A DNA stretch of 64,000 bases, taken from Deltaproteobacteria bacterium. GTDB taxonomy: Bacteria; Myxococcota_A; Polyangia; Polyangiales; Houyiibacteriaceae. A program made the translations under genes and the position numbers. Each line of letters starts with the position of its first letter. The first letter of the stretch is position 1. Positions 1 to 8,226 of the stretch are shown in pieces. The stretch lies in contig JAEPMI010000003.1 of the NCBI GenBank assembly GCA_017644045.1, forward strand, positions 558,001-622,000, written 5' to 3'. Below the pieces are notes generated by a model. It was not told the origin of the DNA and searched no databases. It saw only the letters and a list, made by a program, of their open reading frames with translations.

Positions 1-2
1 AG

Positions 3-452
3 TTCGACGATGCCATGCTGGTGTCGCACGCCCCGGACTCCCAGTTGCGAGCCCGTCCGATGGCGGTCGCCGAGACGACCGACGAGGGAGACGTGTTCTT
101 CGTCACCTCGGTGGACAGCCCCAAGGTGGACGAGCTCCTCGACGATGCGCGGTTGCTGGTGACCTTCCAGAAGGGCAACAAGTACGTCTCGCTCTCGGGG
201 ACGGCCGAGTTCGTCGAAGACCGGGCGCGCATCCGGGAGCTGTGGCAGCCGATCTGGAGCGCATGGTTTCCCGACGGTCCGGAAGACACCGACATCATCT
301 TGATCCGAGTCCGAGCCGAAGAGGGCGAGTATTGGGACATGACCGGTAGGACGCGCGTGAAGATGGCCTTCCGTGGCTTGCGCTCGTTGCTCACCGGTAC
401 CGAGGTGAAGCCGCCCGAGAGCGCCAGCGCGCACGGTCACGTGCAGCTCTGA
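3..452 (+). CDS. Pyridoxamine 5'-phosphate oxidase-fold protein (general stress protein 26-like), 5' partial
   Basis: The reading frame is open to the left edge (F-D-D-A precede the first ATG at 15), so the true start lies outside the window. The visible 145 residues have the split beta-barrel pattern of small flavin-binding PNPOx-like proteins: strands around MAVAETTDEGDVFFVTS, then a V-T-F-Q strand followed by Y-V-S-L-S-G, and a W-x-P-I-W-x-x-W-F-P-D-G segment typical of the general stress protein 26 branch. Family members bind FMN or related flavins, and the substrate is usually unknown. It converges on the DUF1801 gene with a 5-bp gap. The fold assignment is from pattern memory only. Confidence 0.75.
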   Translation, partial: FDDAMLVSHAPDSQLRARPMAVAETTDEGDVFFVTSVDSPKVDELLDDARLLVTFQKGNKYVSLSGTAEFVEDRARIRELWQPIWSAWFPDGPEDTDIILIRVRAEEGEYWDMTGRTRVKMAFRGLRSLLTGTEVKPPESASAHGHVQL

Positions 453-457
453 CCGTC

Positions 458-883
458 TCAGAAGAGCTCTTCGCCCGGCAGCTCGGCGGCGGCGACGATC
501 CAGGCCTCGAGCTGAGCGCCGAGCGCGTCCCCTTCACGCAGGTGCAGGTAGCGCGCCTCTGGATGCTTCGATGACTCCGGCGGCTCCGGGTCGAGCGACA
601 CGCCATTGAAGAAGGTCACCTTCACGTACTTGGTGAGGCAGTGGAACGAGAGGAACCAACCCTGGTCCTCCACGCCATAGAAGGGAGAGTTCCAGCGCAC
701 GGCCTTCCGCACGTGGGGCACGAGCCGCTCGATCATCGCGTCGAGCTCGCGCCCGATCTCGCCCTTCCACTCGGGCATCGCGTCCAGGTACGCCCGCACG
801 GGCTCCGGGCCATCGCCCTTCGGGATCTGCGGGTTGCCCCCGCTGAGCAGCTTCACGCCCGTCGATCGCTTCTTCGTCGCCAT
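458..883 (-). CDS. DUF1801 domain protein
   Basis: 141 aa. It carries the DUF1801 (YdhG-like) signature: an amphipathic N-terminal helix around M-I-E-R-L-V-P, then A-V-R-W-N-S-P-F-Y-G, then W-F-L-S-F-H and the K-Y-V-K-V-T-F-F-N-G strand. Proteins of this family are small cytoplasmic alpha/beta proteins distantly related to the CyaY/YjbR fold, and their molecular role is not established. The gene stands alone, convergent with the PNPOx-like gene. ATG start; length is normal for the family. Confidence 0.85.
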   Translation of the reverse strand: MATKKRSTGVKLLSGGNPQIPKGDGPEPVRAYLDAMPEWKGEIGRELDAMIERLVPHVRKAVRWNSPFYGVEDQGWFLSFHCLTKYVKVTFFNGVSLDPEPPESSKHPEARYLHLREGDALGAQLEAWIVAAAELPGEELF

Positions 884-959
884 TCGTTCCGAGTCTACCG
901 GAGTCCGGTGAGCGTGAAGCGACTCGGCGTGGTGCGACCCGAGTCGCAGCCCGTTGCGC

Positions 960-1895
960 TCAGAGCTTCTCGGAACGCCACTCCGCGGGCTGCCCGTCCA
1001 GGCTCCACACCATCTTTGCGTGGGGGAGCACCATCAAGCGGCTGATGCTGCCGTCCGGGTTGGGCTGATCGGCGAAGACCACGACGACCTCGCCTTGGTT
1101 CGCGTCACGTTCGAGTCGCCGAGCAGTTCGCACGCGCCCGAGGAAGCGCCCGAGCGCGGCCAAGGCGAGCACGGAGAGGATGGCGAAGCGAATGCCGAAT
1201 GTCTCGAGCCACTCCGAGCCGCCGACTCGCCACATGAACGCCCCGATGCCGAGGTAGCAGACGAGGAAGATGAGGATGCCGGGGGTCTTCCAGAGCCGCG
1301 CGGCGCGTTTACGTAGCTCCGCTCGTTCCTCATCCGTGAGCACCAGGACTCGAGCGCCTCCGGGATCGCCCATCGTCGGCGGCAGCTCTCGGGGTGTCGC
1401 CGTCTCGAGCACGTCCGCCTTCAGCGGGATGTCGACGAAGCGTCCATCGACCTGATGGACGAGCAGCGTTGCCGGCAAGAGCTCGACCTCGTGAGCCACG
1501 TCCAACTCCTGATGGAAGAAGCCGGCCTTTCCCAGCTTCACCAGAGTCGGGTCCGCCGAGAGCAGGGGGCGAATCTCCCCACGGAAGACCTCCACCTCAC
1601 CGCGGCGAAGCCCAGCGACCAGCGGTCGGCGCAGGTCGTAGGCGTGGCTCGCCGCCATCAGGAGAACGATGGGCGAGGCGGCGGTGAGGAGCAGGAGCAC
1701 GCCGACCGCCACCTCGCTCGTGTCGTCCGCGGTGAACACCCACCAGTCCGCCAGCGCGAGCGGCGGGATGATCAGGAACCACAGCGCAGCCTTGGTCGTC
1801 ACGTCTCGAGCTCGCTGCCGCAGGGACTCGCGATCGGCGTCCGTCATCGGGCGGACCCCGACGGACTCCAGGCCGGACCAACTTCGTTTCGGCAT
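960..1895 (-). CDS. Membrane protein with an internally duplicated module, unknown function
   Basis: 311 aa with four predicted membrane helices in two pairs (about 37-54, 61-83 and 207-223, 234-251). The two halves look like copies of one unit: an acidic/basic helix (MTDADRESLRQRA at 17, LTDEERAELRKRA at 186) leads into a hydrophobic hairpin, then a cytoplasmic or periplasmic beta-rich stretch beginning R-R-G-E-V-E-V or N-Q-G-E-V-V-V. No catalytic motif is visible and I do not recognise the family. Monocistronic, divergent from the alpha/beta hydrolase at 2021. Confidence 0.7.
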   Translation of the reverse strand: MPKRSWSGLESVGVRPMTDADRESLRQRARDVTTKAALWFLIIPPLALADWWVFTADDTSEVAVGVLLLLTAASPIVLLMAASHAYDLRRPLVAGLRRGEVEVFRGEIRPLLSADPTLVKLGKAGFFHQELDVAHEVELLPATLLVHQVDGRFVDIPLKADVLETATPRELPPTMGDPGGARVLVLTDEERAELRKRAARLWKTPGILIFLVCYLGIGAFMWRVGGSEWLETFGIRFAILSVLALAALGRFLGRVRTARRLERDANQGEVVVVFADQPNPDGSISRLMVLPHAKMVWSLDGQPAEWRSEKL

Positions 1896-2020
1896 GCGCG
1901 GACCCTAAGCGTTTCCGGCGTGAAGAAAAGGCGAAGTCAGTCGATTCAATCGAGAATGATCGGCGCCGTCGAGAGCCGGGGCCGACCATCCGACGGGCTC
2001 GGCCGTGTTAACATCCGCGC

Positions 2021-2683
2021 ATGCAGCTCGTGGTCCTGCCCGGGATGGACGGAGGCGCCGAGCTCTCGCGGGAATGCCGCACTCGCCTGGCCGAAGACTT
2101 CGAGGTCCACGCGGTCGAGTATCCGCACGAGACGCTCCCGACGACGGAGCTCGTGGATCTCGTGATCGAACGAGCCGCCGCGCTGAGCCGACCGGTGCTG
2201 GTGGCGGAGTCGTTCTCCGGACCCATCGCCGTCGAGGCGATGCATCGGCACCCCGACCACTTCACCAAGGGAGTGCTCGTCTGCACCTTCGTCGTGGCTC
2301 CGCGGAGCCCGGGTCTCCGTCCGTTCGTGCAGACGCCGCTCTTTGGCCGACCGCCTCCCCGCTGGGCCATCCGCCGCTGGATGGTCGGTCGCGACGCCAG
2401 CGACGACTCGGTGAGCGCGGTGCACGACGCGATCGCTCGAGTGCCGGGTCGCGTCATGGCCGATCGGATCCGACAGGTGCTGCGCGTCGACGTTCGCGAT
2501 GCCCTGGCCCATCTCCAGGTGCCCGTCGTCAGCCTTCGCGCACGACACGACCGCTTGGTCCGCGCGAGCAGCGCGCCCGAGGCGCACGCCACGATTCCGT
2601 CGCTCACGCTCGACGCCCCACATCTGGCGCTCCACGCCCGGCCCGTGGAGTCCGCCCGAGCGATCCGCGAGTCGCTGCGCTAG
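2021..2683 (+). CDS. Alpha/beta hydrolase
   Basis: 220 aa, short for the superfamily. The first strand is LVVLPGMDG (oxyanion-loop region). The nucleophile elbow reads A-E-S-F-S-G with Ser64 as the likely nucleophile, although the usual Gly two residues before it is Ala. The acid is probably Asp177 (A-R-H-D-R) and the base His201 (D-A-P-H-L). The cap is reduced to an Arg/Pro-rich stretch at 100-125. No signal peptide, so probably a cytoplasmic esterase or lipase-like enzyme; the substrate cannot be read from sequence. ATG start at 2021. Confidence 0.85.
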   Translation: MQLVVLPGMDGGAELSRECRTRLAEDFEVHAVEYPHETLPTTELVDLVIERAAALSRPVLVAESFSGPIAVEAMHRHPDHFTKGVLVCTFVVAPRSPGLRPFVQTPLFGRPPPRWAIRRWMVGRDASDDSVSAVHDAIARVPGRVMADRIRQVLRVDVRDALAHLQVPVVSLRARHDRLVRASSAPEAHATIPSLTLDAPHLALHARPVESARAIRESLR

Positions 2684-2712
2684 CACCGACGCTCGCCGCA
2701 CCTGGTTGTGGC

Positions 2713-2871
2713 TCAGCCGAACGACCAGTGGCCGAAGAAGAGGCTCCAGACCAAGGAGAGGGGCTCCCAGAAGATGATGACTCCCAGCCCGAGCGCGGTG
2801 AAGGCGGCCAGCACACAGCCCGCTCCCCCTTTTCCGCCCGACTCTTCTTCGACCTGATGCTCGATCGCCAC
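2713..2871 (-). CDS. Possible small membrane protein
   Basis: A GTG at 2871 opens a 52-aa frame. It has a charged N-terminus (E-H-Q-V-E-E-E-S-G-G-K-G-G) followed by two hydrophobic stretches (G-C-V-L-A-A-F-T-A-L-G-L-G-V-I-I-F-W and L-V-W-S-L-F-F-G-H-W). The frame is open further upstream, but that part is Arg/Pro-rich shadow of the opposing EEP gene, so I take the short version. No convincing ribosome-binding site is visible. Convergent with the hydrolase at 2021. Confidence 0.35.
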   Translation of the reverse strand: MAIEHQVEEESGGKGGAGCVLAAFTALGLGVIIFWEPLSLVWSLFFGHWSFG

Positions 2872-2992
2872 GTCTCTGGATACCGCGTTCGACCGAGGCT
2901 CATTCCCTCGGTGTCGCGGATTGACCCGGTGCCGGCCCTGGCGCCGGCCGCGGCCGAGTGAGAAATTGGGGGCCGGCTGGAGCCCGCTGACG

Positions 2993-3871
2993 TTGAAGAA
3001 CTCACGCAACCGCTCATTGGCGCTCGGAATCTCCCTCCTCGTCATCGCTTGCTCCGGCTCGGATCCGGGCGCCACCGATCGAAGGGACGCCTCCACACCA
3101 GACGCCGACGTGCCGGACGACTTGGGCGCGTCGATCGCAGCCGACGCGTCCACGGTGGTCGACGGGGCGACGGCTACCGACGGAGCTACCGGCCGTGACC
3201 TGGATACGGGGGAGGACGCGGCCCCGGGTGATCCGGTCGCGCTCCGGGTCATGTCGCTCAACGTCTACGGTCACATGACGCTCCCCGGCGCTGCGCCGAC
3301 ATACGCCGCGCTGATCGAGAGCCAAGACGTGGACGTCGTCGGCATCCAGGAGGGGGTCCAGGACTGGCAGCTCGATACCGAGCTCCCCACCGACTACGAC
3401 CGGGCGGCGGCCGTGGGAGCGGCGCTCGGTGATTGCTACGAGCGGCGGTACCAGATCTTCGTGAACACCTGCCGGGGCAACACCCTGGTGAGTCACGAGC
3501 GCTTCGACCTCACGGACGGTCCGAACGCGACGCGAACGGGGGAGGCCGCGGTCGTCACGAAGGACGGCCGGACCTTCGCGTTCATCGACATCCACTGGGA
3601 CCACGAGTCGAACGCCACGAAGGCCGCCAACGCGACCGAGACCGCGGCCGCTGCGAACGCGGTCGGAGACCTTCCGGTCGTGGTCCTCGGAGACTTCAAC
3701 GCGACGTGCTCGGGGGAATACCCGAGCAACATGAGCAGCGCGGCAGGGCTCGACCTGATCGTCCACGGCGGGATCGACTGCATCTTCTCCCGGAATGCCC
3801 CTGGCAGCGGTACGACGGTCGACGCCAGCCCGTCGGACCACGACGCGGTCGTCGCCGAGCTGACCTTGTGA
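2993..3871 (+). CDS. Secreted endonuclease/exonuclease/phosphatase-family lipoprotein
   Basis: TTG start at 2993 chosen because it opens a lipoprotein signal (K-N-S-R-N-R, hydrophobic core, lipobox V-I-A-C) and has a GGAG about 11 bases upstream; the longer upstream frame is Arg/Pro-rich. After the Cys comes an Asp/Ala-rich stalk of about 55 residues, then the EEP (DNase I-like) domain with its metal and catalytic motifs in order: S-L-N-V-Y-G, G-I-Q-E-G, I-H-W-D-H, G-D-F-N-A-T and S-D-H-D-A-V. The full set predicts an active Mg-dependent phosphodiesterase (nuclease or phospholipid phosphatase) at the cell surface. A second such lipoprotein is at 14907-15974. Confidence 0.85.
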   Translation: MKNSRNRSLALGISLLVIACSGSDPGATDRRDASTPDADVPDDLGASIAADASTVVDGATATDGATGRDLDTGEDAAPGDPVALRVMSLNVYGHMTLPGAAPTYAALIESQDVDVVGIQEGVQDWQLDTELPTDYDRAAAVGAALGDCYERRYQIFVNTCRGNTLVSHERFDLTDGPNATRTGEAAVVTKDGRTFAFIDIHWDHESNATKAANATETAAAANAVGDLPVVVLGDFNATCSGEYPSNMSSAAGLDLIVHGGIDCIFSRNAPGSGTTVDASPSDHDAVVAELTL

Positions 3872-4068
3872 GGAGACGCGCGCCGATGCTCAGCTGAAGA
3901 GGATGGGTTCCGCTCGAAGGAACGAGCCCCAGTGGTTGAAGATGTAGGTGAGGCGCGGCTCCTCGGCCGGGAATCCCCAGCCCAGACTCGGCACGATTAG
4001 GGCCATGAGGAACTGGCGGCTTCGCGGCTTTCTGGAGGGGCGCTCGACCACCCGGCTACGATCGCTTC

Positions 4069-4479
4069 GTGACCACCACCCAGTGCAAGCGCGGCGGACG
4101 CCGCTACTCGATGCGGGCCAACTGCGTTGCCGTCTCGCGTTCCGATGGCCGCCTCGTGGGCGATCGCCTCAGCGACGTCTCCTGGGATGGCGCGTTCCTG
4201 GAGGGCGGTGAGGAAGCGGCGCTCGGCGACACGCTGAAGCTCCGCGTGCAGATCCCCGGCAGCCGCGTGTGGATGGACGCCGAGGCGACGGTGACTCGAG
4301 TCAGCCGAGGTCGTCGAGGGCCGGGCGATCGGCCAGGGGTGGGCGTGACCCTCTCACGGATGGACGGGATGTCGCGCGTCATGCTCGCGACCGTGGCCAA
4401 GTCCTTCCCCGTGAGCACCGGCGCCGGCCCGCGCCAGACCGACTACGCCAGCATCGTCCAGACGATCGGCGCAGCGTAG
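4069..4479 (+). CDS. PilZ-domain protein
   Basis: 136 aa from GTG at 4069. The N-terminus R-R-Y-S-M-R corresponds to the PilZ arginine region, and D-V-S-W-D-G-A-F-L-E matches the second PilZ motif (D/N-x-S-x-x-G). A beta-strand-rich body follows (K-L-R-V-Q-I-P-G, A-E-A-T-V-T-R-V). PilZ domains bind cyclic di-GMP. Here the first motif (RxxxR) is only partly conserved, so binding is plausible rather than certain. The gene stands alone between the EEP lipoprotein and the TetR gene. Confidence 0.75.
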   Translation: MTTTQCKRGGRRYSMRANCVAVSRSDGRLVGDRLSDVSWDGAFLEGGEEAALGDTLKLRVQIPGSRVWMDAEATVTRVSRGRRGPGDRPGVGVTLSRMDGMSRVMLATVAKSFPVSTGAGPRQTDYASIVQTIGAA

Positions 4480-4577
4480 CCGCTGAGCTCATGAGCCTAC
4501 CGGGCGAGTCGGCCTGCTTCTGAGCACCTGAAGCCACCGAGTCGCTGCCCCTGGGCTTGACCGCGGCGGGCTGGTCG

Positions 4578-4615
4578 GTTATCCAACGTACGTTATCTGA
4601 CGAGCGTTGGGTAAC
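4578..4615. promoter_or_regulatory. Candidate TetR operator: inverted repeat upstream of the TetR gene
   Basis: Arms GTTATCCAACG (4578-4588) and CGTTGGGTAAC (4605-4615) are inverted with one mismatch. The first arm also overlaps a perfect 10-base palindrome AACGTACGTT (4585-4594). The site ends 7 bases before the TetR start codon, the position expected for autoregulation of a TetR repressor and the downstream ThDP-enzyme gene. Inference from position and symmetry; binding not shown. Confidence 0.6.
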
Positions 4616-4622
4616 GACTTCC

Positions 4623-5201
4623 ATGCCGCCGAGCACCAAATACACCCCCGAGCTCATTCTCGAGGTCGCCGAGGAGCTGACCCGCGAAGAAGGGATCGGC
4701 GCGATCACGGCGCGCGCGTTGGCGAGTCGCCTCGGCTGCTCCACCGGACCGATCTCGAGCCACTTCGCCTCGATGGAGGACCTGGTCGCTCAGCTGATGG
4801 ACCGGATCATCGCGCGCTTCGTCCAAGCCGCGGGCGCCACGGGACATCCGGATCCGCTGCTCGGCGCCGGGATCGGCTGGCTCCGTTTCGCTGCCGAGGA
4901 GCCGCGGCTCTACGAGGCGCTCTTCCTCCGCCCCGACACCTGGCACGCCAAGTGGGGGCCGGTTCGCCTCGGCCTCGCCAAAGCCATGGCCGACCACCCG
5001 CGCTACGGCGACCTCGACGACGCCGTTCGCTTCGCGTTGGTCGGTCGCGCCTCCATCGTCCTCCACGGGCTGGGCCTCGAGATCTGGTCCGGCCGACTCC
5101 GCACCCGCGACTACGAGCGCCTCATCGAAGAGCTCGCCCGACCCGTCGTCGACGCCGCCCTCGTCGAGGGCTGGAGCGACGACCTCCACTCCGCCGCCTG
5201 A
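4623..5201 (+). CDS. TetR/AcrR-family transcriptional regulator
   Basis: 192 aa from ATG 4623. An ATG-like start 66 bases earlier would place the inverted repeat inside the gene and is rejected. The N-terminal HTH fits TetR: ILEVAEELTREEGIGAITARALA, then helix 3 G-C-S-T-G-P-I-S-S-H-F (S-H-F replaces the common Y-x-H-F). The C-terminal ligand domain is helical (R-F-A-A-E-E-P-R-L-Y-E-A-L-F type). The ThDP enzyme starts 28 bases downstream on the same strand, so this is probably its repressor, responding to a substrate or related small molecule. Confidence 0.9.
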   Translation: MPPSTKYTPELILEVAEELTREEGIGAITARALASRLGCSTGPISSHFASMEDLVAQLMDRIIARFVQAAGATGHPDPLLGAGIGWLRFAAEEPRLYEALFLRPDTWHAKWGPVRLGLAKAMADHPRYGDLDDAVRFALVGRASIVLHGLGLEIWSGRLRTRDYERLIEELARPVVDAALVEGWSDDLHSAA

Positions 5202-5229
5202 GCGGCAACCCAACCCGAGAGCATTCACC

Positions 5230-7014
5230 ATGTCACAGCCCGCTTCCGCCAACGCCCCCATCCAACACGGCGGCTCCATCGTCGGCCAGGTCCTGGCTCG
5301 GCACGGTGTCCGCTGCCTCTACAACCTGTGCGGCGGCCACATCTCGCCGATCCTGCAGGGCGCCAAACATCACGGCCTCGAGATCGTCGACGTGCGCGAC
5401 GAGGTCACCGCGGCCTTCGCGGCCGACGCCGCCAGCCGGATGACGGGGATCCCCGGCGTCTGCGCGGTCACCGCCGGGCCGGGCGTGACCAACACCGTGA
5501 CCGCGGTGAAGAACGCCCAGGAGGCGCAGCAGCCGATCATCATCCTCGGTGGCGCGACGGCGACGGTGCTCCGCGGACGCGGCTCGCTGCAGGACATCGA
5601 CCAGCTCTCGCTGATGAAGCCCATCACCAAGTGGGCCACCCGCTGCAACAAGGTCGGCGACCTGGTGCCGAAGCTCGACAAGGCTTTCCGCGTCGCCACC
5701 GAGGGCGTCCCCGGGCCCGTGTTCGTCGAGATCCCCGTCGACGTCCTCTACCCCAAGGAGATCGTCGCCGAGTGGTACGTGAAGGAGAGCGGCGCCGACA
5801 AGATGAAGGGCGTCGTGGGCAGCGCGGCGCGGCTCGCGATGAAGGGCTACCTGCAGCACCAGTTCCACATGCCGCATCTCTCCCTGCCGGATCTGCCCGG
5901 CCTGAAGGACATCAGCCCCTTCGGCGCCAGCGAGCACGCTCAGGTCGCCGAGGTGGCCGCGGCGCTGCAGAACGCCGAGAAGCCCGCGTTGGTCATCGGC
6001 AACCAGGCCATGGTGAACATGACGCCCGACCAGGCGGACGAGCTGGCGAGCGCCGTGCGTGCGCTCGGTCTGCCGACCTTCCTGGGCGGCTCGTCGCGCG
6101 GCCTGCTCGGTCGCTTCAGCGACATCCAGTTCCGTCACAAGCGGAGCGCCGCGCTCAAGCAGGCGGACGTCGTCATCGTGGCCGGCTTCCCCTTCGACTT
6201 CCGCCTCGGCTACGGGCTGAAGATCAACAAGAAGGCGACGCTGGTGAGCGCCAACCTCGACGCCACGGCCCTCACGAAGAACCGCAAGCCCGACATCGCG
6301 GTGCAGACCCACCCGGGGCACTTCCTCATGCAGCTGGCGAAGCGCGCAGGTAGCGCCGCCGGTCGATGGAGTCGCTGGTTCGACGAGCTGCGTGACCGAG
6401 AGGAAGCGCGGGACGCGGAGATCCGATCGAAGGCCAACGCGAAGGGGCCTCTGATCGATCCCATCGATCTCTTCCTGCGTATCGAGGAGAAGATCGACGA
6501 CGACAGCGTGCTCATCGTCGACGGCGGAGACTTCGTGGCGACCGGCGCGTACATCGTGCGCCCGCGTGGACCGCTGCGCTGGCTCGACCCCGGCGTCTTC
6601 GGCACGCTCGGCGTGGGCGGTGGTTTCGCCGTCGGCGCGGCCAGCGTTCGCCCGAGCGCCGAGGTCTGGCTCTTCTACGGCGACGGCTCGTCGGCCTACA
6701 GCCTGGCGGAGTTCGACACCTACGTGCGCAGCGGCTACGCGCCCATCGCGGTCATCGGTACGGACGCGAGCTGGCAACAGATCGCGCGCGACCAGGTGCA
6801 GATCCTCGGTGACCCGGTCGGCACGGTCCTCCGCCGGACCGACTACCACGCGGTGGCCGAGGGCTACGGCGGCAAGGGGATCCTGCTGACCGACCCGGCG
6901 AAGACCGACGAGGTCCTCGACGAGGCCAAGCGCCTGGCCGCCGCCGGAACGTCCGTGTGCATCAACGCGCACCTCGCCGCCAGCGACTTCCGCGAGGGCT
7001 CACTGTCGATCTGA
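5230..7014 (+). CDS. ThDP-dependent enzyme close to 2-hydroxyacyl-CoA lyase 2 / ILVBL (acetolactate synthase-like)
   Basis: 594 aa with three domains: N-terminal PYR, central, C-terminal PP. The catalytic ThDP-activating Glu is Glu58 (D-V-R-D-E-V-T-A-A-F-A-A-D-A). The ThDP/Mg motif starts G-D-G at 484-486 and ends near T-D-A-S-W-Q-Q-I. Several blocks match remembered ILVBL sequences rather than IlvB: G-G-H-I-S-P, T-A-G-P-G-V-T-N-T-V-T-A-V-K-N-A-Q, P-V-D-V-L-Y-P, R-G-P-L-R-W-L-D-P-G, and D-F-R-E-G-S-L-S at the C-terminus. The ILVBL branch cleaves 2-hydroxyacyl substrates. No small regulatory subunit is adjacent, which argues against branched-chain amino acid synthesis. Probably co-regulated with the upstream TetR gene. 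Confidence 0.85.
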   Translation: MSQPASANAPIQHGGSIVGQVLARHGVRCLYNLCGGHISPILQGAKHHGLEIVDVRDEVTAAFAADAASRMTGIPGVCAVTAGPGVTNTVTAVKNAQEAQQPIIILGGATATVLRGRGSLQDIDQLSLMKPITKWATRCNKVGDLVPKLDKAFRVATEGVPGPVFVEIPVDVLYPKEIVAEWYVKESGADKMKGVVGSAARLAMKGYLQHQFHMPHLSLPDLPGLKDISPFGASEHAQVAEVAAALQNAEKPALVIGNQAMVNMTPDQADELASAVRALGLPTFLGGSSRGLLGRFSDIQFRHKRSAALKQADVVIVAGFPFDFRLGYGLKINKKATLVSANLDATALTKNRKPDIAVQTHPGHFLMQLAKRAGSAAGRWSRWFDELRDREEARDAEIRSKANAKGPLIDPIDLFLRIEEKIDDDSVLIVDGGDFVATGAYIVRPRGPLRWLDPGVFGTLGVGGGFAVGAASVRPSAEVWLFYGDGSSAYSLAEFDTYVRSGYAPIAVIGTDASWQQIARDQVQILGDPVGTVLRRTDYHAVAEGYGGKGILLTDPAKTDEVLDEAKRLAAAGTSVCINAHLAASDFREGSLSI

Positions 7015-7029
7015 GGGCAGGTGCTCTAC

Positions 7030-7761
7030 TCAGTCCGGCAGGTGCATCGAGCCGCTACGGATCGTGCGCAGGGTGGTGCCGAACCCTGCGCGTGCCGTGC
7101 GGCTGAGGTGGGCCGAATCGGAGAAGCCGGCCGCATGCGCGGCCTGGGTGGCCGATGCCCCGTGGCCGATCGCGGCGACGGCCACGAGCAGACGCCGGCG
7201 GCGAACGTGGTCGGAGATGGTGCGGCCGACCTCCTGCTTGAAGAGTGCACGAAGGTGGGCGGGCGAGATGCCGCGGACGAGGGGCCGAGGCAACGCCACC
7301 CCGCCCCTCACGGACTCCTCGATGGCTCCCAGCGCGGCGTCCACTCGAGCGTCCCGGCGTGGTGCTCGCCAGTCGCCTCTCCGCACGGCGCGGTGAAGGA
7401 GCTCTCCCACCCACCCCACGAGCACGCCGGGCCGTTCGATCTCGTGTGCGTGGCTCAGGAGCTCGCGGTGGATGTCGCGCAGCCAGGGTGGGTTCGCGTG
7501 GACGCTGGTTCGAAGTGCCACGAGCGCCGAGCCCACCGGCGTCCGATCATCGACGAGTGCGATGGCGTGAAGACCGTCGGATGTGCCCGAGTGGGCGAGC
7601 TCCGGGTCGAGAACGAAGGCGCCGGCTTCCACGCGCCGATGGGTGCTCCGTACGAGCAGCGGCCCGTCCAGGCCGAACGCCAGGCCGACCGTGGGCAGGA
7701 CGTGGGGCTCTGCATGGCCCGGGTCGAGCAGGGTCGCACCGAGGGTCGGCGGCGAGGGCAC
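7030..7761 (-). CDS. AraC-family transcriptional regulator
   Basis: 243 aa from GTG 7761. The C-terminal third has the AraC double HTH: I-S-P-A-H-L-R-A-L-F-K-Q-E-V-G for the first helix pair, then A-T-Q-A-A-H-A-A-G-F-S-D-S-A-H-L-S-R-T for the second. The N-terminal 130 residues form a cupin-like sensory part, with an H-A-H-E-I-E-R-P segment. It is divergent from the 4-TM protein at 7812 with only 50 bases between, so it may control that gene. A short inverted repeat CACACC-gag-GGTGTG (7759-7773) overlaps the start codon. Convergent with the ThDP enzyme gene. Confidence 0.85.
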   Translation of the reverse strand: MPSPPTLGATLLDPGHAEPHVLPTVGLAFGLDGPLLVRSTHRRVEAGAFVLDPELAHSGTSDGLHAIALVDDRTPVGSALVALRTSVHANPPWLRDIHRELLSHAHEIERPGVLVGWVGELLHRAVRRGDWRAPRRDARVDAALGAIEESVRGGVALPRPLVRGISPAHLRALFKQEVGRTISDHVRRRRLLVAVAAIGHGASATQAAHAAGFSDSAHLSRTARAGFGTTLRTIRSGSMHLPD

Positions 7762-7811
7762 ACCGAGGGTGTGTGGGGAATCCGCGTTTCGTTCAAGTCC
7801 GTACCGCTCGA

Positions 7812-8213
7812 ATGCACTTCAATCAGGACATGTGGCGCTCGCTCCTGACGACCCGCGGGATTCTCCTCCTCGACGGCCTCGGTGCCCTGGTGACGGCCTG
7901 CAGCGTGGGTCTCCTCCTGCCCGCCCTGGAGCCATGGATCGGCGTTCCGGCCGGCGCTCTGCATGCGCTCGGTGCCGTCGCCATGGCCTTGGCCATCGTC
8001 TCCCTCAGCCGGCACTTCACGAAGCGGACCACCCCAGGGGCGCTCCGCTTCATCGCCGTGGCGAACCTGAGCTACTGCGGCATCACGGCGTGTCTGCTCG
8101 TGTGGCTCTGGCCCGCGCCCACGGTGTGGGCCTTGGCCTACTTCGGCGGTGAGATCGCCATCGTCGCCCTGCTCGCCAGCCGAGAGCTCGCGCTGGCGAA
8201 GCAGGCCTCGTAG
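7812..8213 (+). CDS. Four-helix integral membrane protein, unknown
   Basis: 133 aa from ATG 7812. Four hydrophobic segments can be counted: I-L-L-L-D-G-L-G-A-L-V-T-A, then P-A-G-A-L-H-A-L-G-A-V-A-M-A-L-A-I-V, then L-S-Y-C-G-I-T-A-C-L-L-V-W-L-W, then A-L-A-Y-F-G-G-E-I-A-I-V-A-L-L. The pattern resembles small DoxX-like or uncharacterised 4-TM families, with no diagnostic motif. It shares a divergent promoter region with the AraC regulator, which suggests regulation by it. ATG 7830 is an alternative start. Confidence 0.65.
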   Translation: MHFNQDMWRSLLTTRGILLLDGLGALVTACSVGLLLPALEPWIGVPAGALHALGAVAMALAIVSLSRHFTKRTTPGALRFIAVANLSYCGITACLLVWLWPAPTVWALAYFGGEIAIVALLASRELALAKQAS

Positions 8214-8226
8214 GGACGCCCGGGCC

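Noticed and set aside
2005-2961. Long + frame over the hydrolase gene
   Set aside because: Shadow of the hydrolase in another frame, with no domain.
3880-4010. Minus-strand coding-like bit ending I-F-N-H-W-G-S-F-L-R
   Set aside because: Looks like a fragment of a tail, but there is no start codon, and an apparent link to an upstream ATG requires a frame shift. Left as an unproven remnant.
5230-7014. Biosynthetic acetolactate synthase (IlvB) for branched-chain amino acids
   Set aside because: No IlvN or ilv genes nearby, and the motif set fits ILVBL better.
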